Notes under the pieces: model-generated
The model's database searches: none
Told to the model about the DNA's origin: nothing
Seen by the model: only the letters and a program-made list of their open reading frames with translations
Translations under genes and position numbers: made by a program
Shown: in pieces, positions 1-6,618 of the stretch
Numbering within the stretch: the stretch's first letter is position 1
Layout: each line of letters starts with the position of its first letter
From: an uncultured Ruminococcus sp.
GTDB taxonomy: Bacteria; Bacillota; Clostridia; Oscillospirales; Acutalibacteraceae
Direction: 5' to 3'
Length of the DNA stretch: 9,042 bases
Assembly (NCBI GenBank): GCA_902803125.1
Contig: CADCOZ010000079.1
Span: forward strand, 1-9,042

Positions 1-2
1 AA

Positions 3-59
3 GGGGTTTCCCCAAGTGACTACCCCTGAGATAAAGGTTTCCCCCGGTGAATGGCTGAC
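3..59. repeat. Degenerate repeat motif at left edge, related to 6459-6479
   Basis: Two similar halves are visible here: GGTTTCCCCAAGTGAC near 5-20 and GGTTTCCCCCGGTGAATGGCTGAC-type sequence near 36-59. The second resembles the right end of the large inverted repeat upstream of the DUF6270-like gene, where TTTTCCCCCAAGTG is followed by GCTGAC. GGGG-TTT-CCCC at 3-13 could form a small hairpin. The left part of this element probably lies outside the window, so its full structure cannot be judged. Both copies sit a little upstream of a promoter carrying the same extended -10 sequence. Confidence 0.45.
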
Positions 60-134
60 ATCAAAACTAACAAAAAAAGCAAAAAGGAAGATTATTTTTC
101 TCAATAATTACACATCGGATTTTTTAACAAAAAC

Positions 135-163
135 TTGATTTGTTTTTCAGTTAATGCTACAAT
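135..163 (+). promoter_or_regulatory. Sigma-A promoter with extended -10 for the glycan operon
   Basis: The -35 box TTGATT (135-140) is separated by 17 bases from the -10 box TACAAT (158-163). The -10 is preceded by TGC, which makes an extended -10 (TGCTACAAT). Transcription should begin near 170, giving a leader of about 48 bases. The gene's Shine-Dalgarno AGGAG is at 205-209, eight bases before the ATG. No operator or riboswitch fold is evident in the short leader. The spacing and box matches are seen directly; use by the housekeeping sigma factor is inferred. Confidence 0.8.
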
Positions 164-217
164 AAAAAGGTCAGAATTCTTATCATCAACGAAGTATCAA
201 ATTTAGGAGTGTAGAAA

Positions 218-2035
218 ATGAAACTGCAAAGCCTGCTTTTTCCGCAAACCGGCATTTGTACCGAAGAAAAGATGTATTTCCGCAGAAACGGGACGATAGA
301 TTTCACATGGGACAAGGATTACCTCAATATGTTCCGTGATTCTTCCATCACCTTCGATACCTATTTCAACGGCTGTTCGGCAGAAAAATGGTTTAAATAC
401 ACCAAAATCAAAAAAATTCGCATTTTTCTTCATGTAAAGGGACAGTTCCGCATTACGCTGATGCGGAAGGAAAAGCATCTTGACGGCACCATGACAAAAT
501 TTCTGCATGAGGAAACCTTTGGCGAGCCGGAACAAGAAGGGGTTTATGCATTTCCTTTCGATACGGAATCCAACAGCGGTATGTTTTGTTTCGGTCTGCT
601 GTGCCTGAGCGAGGATGGTTCGCTTTACGATGGCTGGTACGATGGCGAGGTGCTGCCGGAAGAAATCCGTCCGGTTAAAATTGCCATTGATATCTGTACC
701 TTCAAGCGGGAAGTGTTTGTTGCCAAAAATGTTCGTGAACTGTATAACTGCTTCCTCTCCAACCCCCGTTCGGAACTGCATAACGGCTTGGAAATCTTCA
801 TTTCCGATAATGCCGGCACCCTGAACCCCGACCATGTTCTGCTGTGCGACAAAGTACACCTGTTCCAGAACAAGAACACCGGCGGCGCCGGCGGTTTTAC
901 CCGCGGCATGATCGAAATCATGAACTGCCGTGAACAGCGTGGCATTACCCATGTGTTGGTCATGGACGATGATGTTATCATCAACCCCGATTCGGTGTTC
1001 CGTACCTTTGTGATTTTGTCACTGCTCAAAGACGAGTATCAGGATTCTTTTGTGGGCGGTGCCATGCTGCGGCTGGATAAGCAGTATATTCAAACAGAAG
1101 CCGGCGCCCGCTGGAACAAGGGCTATCTGATTTCGCATAAATCCGGTCTGAACCTGCTGGATACCGAAGCCTGCCTCTATAATGAATTTGAGGAAAAAAC
1201 CGAGTTCAACGCTTGGTGGTATTGTGCTTTTCCGGCGAGTGTCATCACCGAAAGCAACCTGCCTCTGCCGATTTTCATCCGTGGTGATGATGTGGAATAC
1301 GGTCTGCGGAACTGTAAGCACCTGATTTTGATGAACGGTATCTGCGTCTGGCACGAACCTTTTGAGAACAAATATGCTTCGTCTATGTACTACTATATCT
1401 TCCGCAACCGCTTGATTGATAACTCCATTCATAACCTGCGGTATAAGAGAAGAAACTTTATCCGTGACCTGAAAGAGCAGGTCAAGCGGGAAATTGTGTA
1501 CTATCGCTACAAAAACGCCCAATTGCTGATGGACGGGGTCAACGACTTCTATAATGGTATTGACTGGCTGATGGCACAGGACGGTGAAGCCCTGCACAAG
1601 AGCGTTATGGGACGCGGCTATAAATTACAGGATATCAATGACCTGTCTGTTCCTTTCAGCTATCCGGCGTATGAACAGGCCTGCCGTATGCCCGAACCCA
1701 AAAGAAGAACCCGCATTTGGCGGAAACTGACCGCTAACGGTCTGCTCCTGCCCCGTAAGAAACGGGCAGATAATGATGCACCGGTGGTGGCACCAACCTT
1801 TACGGCACGTCCGGTGAATTTCTATCGTGTGGATAAGGCACTGAATTATGACTATTGCAGCAGAAAGGCTTTTGTAACACAGAAGAGCATGAAGGAAACG
1901 ATCCGTTTGATGTATAAGCTGTGGAAAATACAGCTCAAGTCCTGCTGGAAGTACCGCAAAACCGTCAGAAGCTATTATGAAAGACGTGACGAGCTGACGA
2001 ATATCAATTTCTGGAAGAAGTATCTGGATATTTAA
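218..2035 (+). CDS. GlfT2-like family 2 glycosyltransferase
   Basis: This 605-residue protein resembles the GlfT2 branch of GT2, the bifunctional galactofuranosyltransferases that use UDP-galactofuranose. Residues 1 to about 170 look like the beta-rich N-terminal domain of GlfT2. The GT-A catalytic core follows, with a metal-binding D250-D251-D252 inside VMDDDVIINPDSVF. A GDD motif (D357, D358) in FIRGDDVEYGLR is the expected catalytic base region. H379 in VWHEPF, followed by YYIFRN, corresponds to the metal-binding histidine region of mycobacterial GlfT2. The rest is basic and mostly helical. There is no signal peptide or transmembrane segment, so it should act at the cytoplasmic membrane face on a lipid-linked or growing glycan. 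The length is close to mycobacterial GlfT2. The start is supported by AGGAG eight bases upstream. It is co-transcribed with the next gene, 32 bases downstream. Galactofuranose as donor is inferred from the family; other sugars are possible. Confidence 0.85.
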   Translation: MKLQSLLFPQTGICTEEKMYFRRNGTIDFTWDKDYLNMFRDSSITFDTYFNGCSAEKWFKYTKIKKIRIFLHVKGQFRITLMRKEKHLDGTMTKFLHEETFGEPEQEGVYAFPFDTESNSGMFCFGLLCLSEDGSLYDGWYDGEVLPEEIRPVKIAIDICTFKREVFVAKNVRELYNCFLSNPRSELHNGLEIFISDNAGTLNPDHVLLCDKVHLFQNKNTGGAGGFTRGMIEIMNCREQRGITHVLVMDDDVIINPDSVFRTFVILSLLKDEYQDSFVGGAMLRLDKQYIQTEAGARWNKGYLISHKSGLNLLDTEACLYNEFEEKTEFNAWWYCAFPASVITESNLPLPIFIRGDDVEYGLRNCKHLILMNGICVWHEPFENKYASSMYYYIFRNRLIDNSIHNLRYKRRNFIRDLKEQVKREIVYYRYKNAQLLMDGVNDFYNGIDWLMAQDGEALHKSVMGRGYKLQDINDLSVPFSYPAYEQACRMPEPKRRTRIWRKLTANGLLLPRKKRADNDAPVVAPTFTARPVNFYRVDKALNYDYCSRKAFVTQKSMKETIRLMYKLWKIQLKSCWKYRKTVRSYYERRDELTNINFWKKYLDI

Positions 2036-2067
2036 TGTCCCAAAACTAAAATAAGGGAGTTGTTTAT

Positions 2068-5000
2068 ATGAGCCATCCTGAAACCACAGAAAACAGCGAA
2101 ATGATTGTAAGAGCCGAAGATACCCATCACGATGTCGGGATCGTAGGACTTTGGTTCGGTCTGAACTACGGTTCCATTCTCACCTATTACGCTCTTTATG
2201 ATGTTGTCAAAAGCATGGGCTACAGTGCCATTATGGTCAATAAGCCCGAAGTGCTTTGGCGGCCGAAATATGCCGACAGAGATACGGTGGCCAACCGCTT
2301 TATCTATCGCTATTGCGAAGATAATGTTACCCAATGCTATCACAGCTCCATGGATTATAAGGTGCTGAATAAACACTGTGACACCTTTATTGTCGGTTCG
2401 GATGTCGTTTGGCACTATCAGATCTGCGGCCGTGAAGCCGGTCAGTTCTTCTTCCTTGATTTTGTAAATGATGATAAGAAAAAAATTGCGATGGCCAGTT
2501 CCTTCGGTTCCGGTTACGAGGGACCCGAAGAGGACAGAATCTGGTCGGAGCATTTCATGAAAAAGTTCGATTATATCGGTGTGCGTGAAGATGAAGCGGT
2601 GGCCATCTGCCGAGATGTGTTCCACTGTGATGCCGATAAAATCATGGATCCGGTGTTCCTGTGCAAGCGGCAGGTCTATCATGATTTGGCGGCCAATTCC
2701 GAAGTGCAGGAGGACAAGAAGTATATTACCAGCTATTTCCTTGGCCCCGGCGAAACCAAAGCACAGCTGTTCCTCAAGATTGCGGAAATTCTTGGCTGTG
2801 AGTACCGCTGTCTGCCGAATCCGAACAATCCCGAAAACTTCACCAAAAAGACAGGTCTGCCCGCTATTCAGAACCCCAGCGTGGAAGATTGGCTGAAGTA
2901 TTTCAAAAATACAGAGTGCTATGTGGGTGACTCGTTCCACGGTCTTTGCTTCTCTATTATTTTTGGCCGTCCGTTTGTCTGTATTGTCAATCAGGGACAG
3001 AGCTTGGCTCGTTTCCGCACCCTGCTGGCTACAGTGGGACTGGAAAACCGACTGATTAACATTGATGCGGAGGATATGAGCCCCGAAGCCATTGACAAGC
3101 GTATCCGTGATATTTTGGCACAGAAAATCGACTATGAAAAGGTCTGGGCGATTATTGACGAGAAGGCACTGCTTTCTTATGAATGGCTGAAAAACGCCAT
3201 CGCTTCCGAAAAGAAGGCAAAGGCAGAAGATGAAGAAATTCATACGGTCAGAAACAAGAAGATGGGTGACCTTGACCCTGTGACCGTGGCAGGTGTTCCC
3301 GAACAAATCTGTACGGGCTGTTCGGCGTGTATGAATGTTTGCCCGGTTGACGCTATCACAATGAAACCCAATCAGGACGGCTTTATCATGCCGTGTGTGG
3401 ATACGGAAAAGTGTGTAAAGTGCAAAAAGTGCATCAACACCTGTCCGGCCGTGAATACGGTTTTGGATAACAGCTTTGAGCCGGAAATTTATGCGGCGAT
3501 GGCTTCGGATGAAATTCGCAGTCAGAGTTCATCGGGCGGTATGTTTACCGTGCTGGCCGAAAAGATTCTGGAAATGGACGGTTATGTGTGCGGTGCGGTC
3601 TTTGACAGCGACCATTTAGAGGTAGTACACCGAATTGTCCACGATAAGGACGGCCTTTCCGCTTTACGCAAGGCGAAATATTCCCAGAGTAATATTAACC
3701 TGCTGTACCGTGACATCAAAAAACTGCTGGAAGAGGATAACATGGTACTCTTTACCGGAACACCCTGTCAGGTGGCCGGCTTGAAAGCCTATCTCCATAA
3801 GCGTTATGACAATCTGTATGTGGTGGATATCCTGTGTCACGGGGTACCTTCCCAAAAACTGCTGAAGGATTATATTGATGAAATTGCCGCTTCACCGTCT
3901 GTCTGTACCGAGGACAGCGAACCGCCCAAGCCGGTGAATATCATCTTCCGTGATAAGGAACGCCACGGTTGGCGAAGCAGTACCTTTATCCGCATTGAAT
4001 TTGATAACGGTGCCGTCTATGAAGGCAGTCTGAAAGATAACGATATCTTTGAAAAAGCTTTCCATGATAAGTTAGCCCTGCGGCTGTCCTGTGCGGACTG
4101 TCTGTTCTGTGCTTTCCCCCGTCAGGGCGATTTGTCCATCGGCGATTTCTGGGGCATTCAGGATATTGAACCCGGCTTGACGGATAAACTTGGCACCTCT
4201 ATGGTCTTTATCAACAATTCACAGGGACGGCAGCTGTATGACTCCATTAAATCCCGTTTGTTCAAACGCAAGCTGGTTAAAATCACCACAAAGGATATCA
4301 AAAAGAACCGTGTGCGGGCATTATACCCTGCCAGCCCCAACCGCAGCCGCTTTATGCAGCTGATGCACAACCACACGCTTTCCGAAAGTATCAGCATGGC
4401 CGATGCCAAGCATTATGATGTGGGTCTTTGCGTTAACTATTATGCGATTAACTTTGGTGGAGCCATGACCCATTATGCCCTCTATCATGTGCTGGAGGAT
4501 CTGGGCTATTCTACCCTGATGATTGAGCGTCCCAAAACCGCCAAGAATATCGAGCGTGTCAAGGAAGCCTATCCGAAGATCCATATAGCGCCGCTCTATC
4601 CGCCGTATGCGGTAGCCCCCACCTATCGGGACAGAGAATCTATGCGGCAGAATTTGAATCCCAAGTGCGATATGTTTGTGGTCGGTTCGGACAAGCTGTT
4701 CAACTTCAATCTGTATACCGCGTTGGATAAATATACCTCGCTCGACTGGGTCAGCGATACCAAGAAGAAAATTGCCTATTCCGCTTCGTTCGGGCGTACC
4801 TTGGGCAGTCCGAAAATTCACAGTGAACTGGCGTTCTACCTCCAGCGGTTTGATCATTTCTCCTGCCGTGAGGACAGCGGCGTGACCACGGCTCAGGAAG
4901 TCTACGGTCTGGCTAAGCCCGAATGGGTGCTGGATCCGGTGTTCCTGTGTGATCCTAAGCACTATCAGGCCCTGATCGACCGCTGTACCCGACAGACACC

Positions 5001-6039
5001 CGAAAAATATGTCAGTGCCTATATTCTGGATCCGACCGCCGAGAAATCCATGATTCTTTATCATTTCAAAGATAAAGTAGGCGGTGACTGTGAGGTCTTT
5101 TCCGAATATATGCGTCCTGCCAGTTATTTTGCCCCGCTGGGCGATCTCTATAAGGAACCGCTCAAAACCGAGGAACGTCTGCAAAGTATTGCCAACTGCG
5201 ATTTCTTTGTGACAGACTCGTTCCACGGTATGTGCTTTGCCATTCTGATGAAGAAGCCCTTTGTGGCGATTGTCAACGAAAAGCGGGGAGCATCCCGTTT
5301 CTATTCGATTGCCAAGATGCTTCATTTGGAGGATCGCCTGCTCAACGACATTTCCGAATTGACAGACGACCGTTTTGCTCAGCCGATTGATTATGATGCG
5401 GTCTATGACACCCTGAACGCCGAGCGGGAACGCTGTATGCGTTGGCTGAAGAATGCACTGGCGGCTCCGAAAGTTGCGGCGATGACGGTATATGACCTGA
5501 TGCGGGAGCTGGTGGTCGAGCAGGACAAGAAGTTAGAGAGTCTGAAAGACCTGATGCTGAGTTTTGCTTCCAACCTGTCCAACCGCCTTTCCGAAAAGAC
5601 GGATATTGTGGATTATCTGGAAACACTTCGAGAAAAAACCGCCGGCAACTTAATTGTGATTGCCGTTAAAGACACCCCCGGTTTAGCGTTGAACTCTTTT
5701 GTATCGGCCGGTTTGCAGGCACTCGGCTTAAAAACAAGCCTGATGGGACAGCACGGTCACAGTTATTTGGCGGTCATCAACGGCGGCAAAGTCATTTTTG
5801 AACGTCTTGGTACAGATGAAGCACCGATTGTATACGATGCCAAAGTCGGCAAAAACACCATCCACGCCGAAAGCCGTGTTTATCACAACGGCAACTTGGC
5901 GGTCATCAACATCAACGGCAAAGATTACGCCATCAACAGCCGTGGCCTAAATATCGTCCTCTTCGACAAAGCCAACCAAGAGGTTCTCGACTCCGTCTGC
6001 TTCGACACCCACATCAGCGACTTCACCTGCACCCGCTGA
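2068..6039 (+). CDS. Five-part fusion: pyruvyl transferase / ferredoxin / FrhB / pyruvyl transferase / ILEI-like
   Basis: This 1323-residue protein is a multidomain glycan-modifying enzyme. Residues ~22-385 form a polysaccharide pyruvyl transferase-like (CsaB/WcaK-type) domain with GLNYGSILTYYALY near 31-44, GSD at 110-112 and DSFHG at 288-292. Residues ~412-462 hold two 4Fe-4S motifs: C415, C418, C421, C425-P and C449, C452, C455, C459-P. Residues ~473-760 are FrhB-like (F420 hydrogenase beta family): SSGG near 488-491, GTPCQ with C567, C590-H-G, C675/C678/C681 and GDFWG at 692-696. Residues ~782-1135 are a second pyruvyl transferase-like domain with GSD 873-875 and DSFHG 1050-1054. A polar helical linker (~1148-1192) leads to an ILEI/PANDER-like domain (~1193-1323). 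Family knowledge suggests ketal pyruvate transfer to sugars and flavin/Fe-S electron transfer; the combined reaction is unknown. No signal peptide or membrane helix is seen, so it is likely cytosolic. AAGGGAG (2053-2059) lies eight bases before the ATG. Confidence 0.85.
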   Translation: MSHPETTENSEMIVRAEDTHHDVGIVGLWFGLNYGSILTYYALYDVVKSMGYSAIMVNKPEVLWRPKYADRDTVANRFIYRYCEDNVTQCYHSSMDYKVLNKHCDTFIVGSDVVWHYQICGREAGQFFFLDFVNDDKKKIAMASSFGSGYEGPEEDRIWSEHFMKKFDYIGVREDEAVAICRDVFHCDADKIMDPVFLCKRQVYHDLAANSEVQEDKKYITSYFLGPGETKAQLFLKIAEILGCEYRCLPNPNNPENFTKKTGLPAIQNPSVEDWLKYFKNTECYVGDSFHGLCFSIIFGRPFVCIVNQGQSLARFRTLLATVGLENRLINIDAEDMSPEAIDKRIRDILAQKIDYEKVWAIIDEKALLSYEWLKNAIASEKKAKAEDEEIHTVRNKKMGDLDPVTVAGVPEQICTGCSACMNVCPVDAITMKPNQDGFIMPCVDTEKCVKCKKCINTCPAVNTVLDNSFEPEIYAAMASDEIRSQSSSGGMFTVLAEKILEMDGYVCGAVFDSDHLEVVHRIVHDKDGLSALRKAKYSQSNINLLYRDIKKLLEEDNMVLFTGTPCQVAGLKAYLHKRYDNLYVVDILCHGVPSQKLLKDYIDEIAASPSVCTEDSEPPKPVNIIFRDKERHGWRSSTFIRIEFDNGAVYEGSLKDNDIFEKAFHDKLALRLSCADCLFCAFPRQGDLSIGDFWGIQDIEPGLTDKLGTSMVFINNSQGRQLYDSIKSRLFKRKLVKITTKDIKKNRVRALYPASPNRSRFMQLMHNHTLSESISMADAKHYDVGLCVNYYAINFGGAMTHYALYHVLEDLGYSTLMIERPKTAKNIERVKEAYPKIHIAPLYPPYAVAPTYRDRESMRQNLNPKCDMFVVGSDKLFNFNLYTALDKYTSLDWVSDTKKKIAYSASFGRTLGSPKIHSELAFYLQRFDHFSCREDSGVTTAQEVYGLAKPEWVLDPVFLCDPKHYQALIDRCTRQTPEKYVSAYILDPTAEKSMILYHFKDKVGGDCEVFSEYMRPASYFAPLGDLYKEPLKTEERLQSIANCDFFVTDSFHGMCFAILMKKPFVAIVNEKRGASRFYSIAKMLHLEDRLLNDISELTDDRFAQPIDYDAVYDTLNAERERCMRWLKNALAAPKVAAMTVYDLMRELVVEQDKKLESLKDLMLSFASNLSNRLSEKTDIVDYLETLREKTAGNLIVIAVKDTPGLALNSFVSAGLQALGLKTSLMGQHGHSYLAVINGGKVIFERLGTDEAPIVYDAKVGKNTIHAESRVYHNGNLAVININGKDYAINSRGLNIVLFDKANQEVLDSVCFDTHISDFTCTR

Positions 6040-6045
6040 GCAGTG

Positions 6046-6107
6046 TTGGAGGGCTTTGCCCTCCAAACCTCCCACCAGGGGCTTTGCCCCTGGACTCCCT
6101 AAAGGGA
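6046..6107. repeat. Cluster of three short GC-rich hairpins after the fusion gene
   Basis: Seven bases after the stop codon, TTGGAGGGC (6046-6054) pairs perfectly with GCCCTCCAA (6058-6066) around a TTT loop. CCAGGGGC (6075-6082) pairs with GCCCCTGG (6086-6093) around another TTT loop. TCCCT (6096-6100) then pairs with AGGGA (6103-6107). None is followed by a T run, so they are poor intrinsic terminators by themselves. From memory, GGGCTTTGCCC hairpins of this kind recur between genes in gut clostridia. They may be repeat elements or mRNA 3'-end stabilisers. The pairing is seen directly; the function is inferred. Confidence 0.75.
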
Positions 6108-6257
6108 CTAACTTCGTGTCGCCCACAAGCCTTTGAAAAAGCTTGCGAAAAACTTTTGTGTTGATGGTTCGTGATGTTTTTTCTTATGCCGAAACACGGA
6201 ACGAATATTTCGCTTTTGTGTCAAGTGAATGAAGAAGTACCCTATGATATAGCAGGC

Positions 6258-6304
6258 AGCGTTCCCAAAGCCGTGCTTTCAGCGGCTGTTGGGGACGCTT
6301 TTTT
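6258..6304 (+). terminator. Rho-independent terminator of the glycan operon
   Basis: AGCGTTCCCAAAGCCG (6258-6273) pairs with CGGCTGTTGGGGACGCT (6283-6299), with one bulged G and one G-U pair. A TTTTTT run ends at 6304. The hairpin lies about 220 bases beyond the stop of the fusion gene and just ahead of the next promoter, so it should separate the two transcription units. TATGAT at 6243-6248 lies just upstream but has no convincing -35 partner. Confidence 0.8.
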
Positions 6305-6326
6305 GTTTAGGAATTTTTAGGGGTCA

Positions 6327-6425
6327 GTCAAAATCAGCAAATTTCGGGAAGGAGAGAAATGATAAAAAGTGAATAATATTCGATATCCGACCGGGCAGGT
6401 CAAAGTCAGCGAATTTTGAAAGGGG
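6327..6425. repeat. Degenerate direct repeat pair, 27 bp each
   Basis: Copies at 6327-6353 and 6399-6425 both begin GTCAAA and share TCAGC followed by AATTT. By my count they agree at 20 of 27 positions, and every difference is a transition. The repeat starts are 72 bases apart, and the second copy abuts the large inverted repeat. The 45-base spacer is AT-rich and shows no gene. The pair could be two decayed copies of one small element or ends of a lost insertion. Similarity is seen; origin is unknown. Confidence 0.5.
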
Positions 6426-6427
6426 GT

Positions 6428-6469
6428 TTGGGGGAAAACTTTTTTTCGCCAGAAAAAGTTTTCCCCCAA
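6428..6469. repeat. Perfect 17-bp inverted repeat upstream of the DUF6270-like gene
   Basis: The arm at 6428-6444 (TTGGGGGAAAACTTTTT) is the exact reverse complement of 6453-6469, with an eight-base loop TTCGCCAG. The stem ends 46 bases before the -35 box of the next promoter. There is no T run after it on the + strand, although its own T-rich arm could support limited termination. The right arm and the following GCTGAC resemble sequence at the left edge of the window. It may be a palindromic repeat element, a protein-binding site or an insulating hairpin. Confidence 0.75.
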
Positions 6470-6515
6470 GTGGCTGACGGAACAAATTTGATTCGTGAGT
6501 TCCCATTCTGTCGGA

Positions 6516-6544
6516 TTGACAAGGAAAAAAAATTGTGCTACAAT
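6516..6544 (+). promoter_or_regulatory. Consensus sigma-A promoter with extended -10
   Basis: TTGACA (6516-6521), a 17-base spacer and TACAAT (6539-6544) make a near-perfect promoter. TGC before the -10 gives the same TGCTACAAT seen at the first operon. Transcription should start near 6551, which excludes the in-frame GTG at 6495 as a start on this transcript. The leader (~6551-6618) holds a 6-bp hairpin, CGCATT (6573-6578) with AATGCG (6585-6590), twelve bases before the Shine-Dalgarno. Confidence 0.88.
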
Positions 6545-6602
6545 TGAGCCGTTAGCGATAGAAAAAACACACCGCATTATCACAAATGCGACCCATAAAC
6601 GT

Positions 6603-6609
6603 AAGGGAG
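6603..6609 (+). promoter_or_regulatory. Strong Shine-Dalgarno pointing to an out-of-frame ATG
   Basis: AAGGGAG is identical to the site used by the fusion gene (2053-2059) and lies nine bases before the ATG at 6619. From that ATG the reading frame closes after six codons at TAA (6637-6639). The conserved protein is read in the -1 frame starting within the A6 run at 6623-6628. This site therefore fixes the intended start and exposes the frame problem. Confidence 0.75.
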
Positions 6610-6618
6610 AAAAAGATT

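Noticed and set aside
203..952. Minus-strand frame of about 249 codons opposite the glycosyltransferase
   Set aside because: It runs into the leader of the glycosyltransferase gene and has no recognisable motif; the sense strand carries clear GlfT2-like motifs.
2032..3306. Long open frame on the minus strand (about 424 codons)
   Set aside because: It lies opposite the first transferase and ferredoxin region of the fusion gene, shows no family motifs, and has no convincing start site. It is the expected antisense shadow of a codon-biased gene.
4321..5325. Long open frame on the minus strand (about 334 codons)
   Set aside because: It is opposite the second transferase domain, with low-complexity composition mirroring the sense codons. 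No domain or ribosome binding site was seen.
6046..6107. CRISPR-like array
   Set aside because: The repeated units are adjacent hairpins of different sequence with no regular spacers and no cas genes nearby.
6216..6304. Small RNA gene from TATGAT (6243) to the terminator
   Set aside because: There is no acceptable -35 box at 16-18 bases, and the transcript would be little more than the terminator hairpin.
6317..6583. Minus-strand frames in the repeat-rich spacer
   Set aside because: Their sequence is produced by the direct and inverted repeats (the product itself repeats a FADFD-like stretch) and they cross the opposite promoter.
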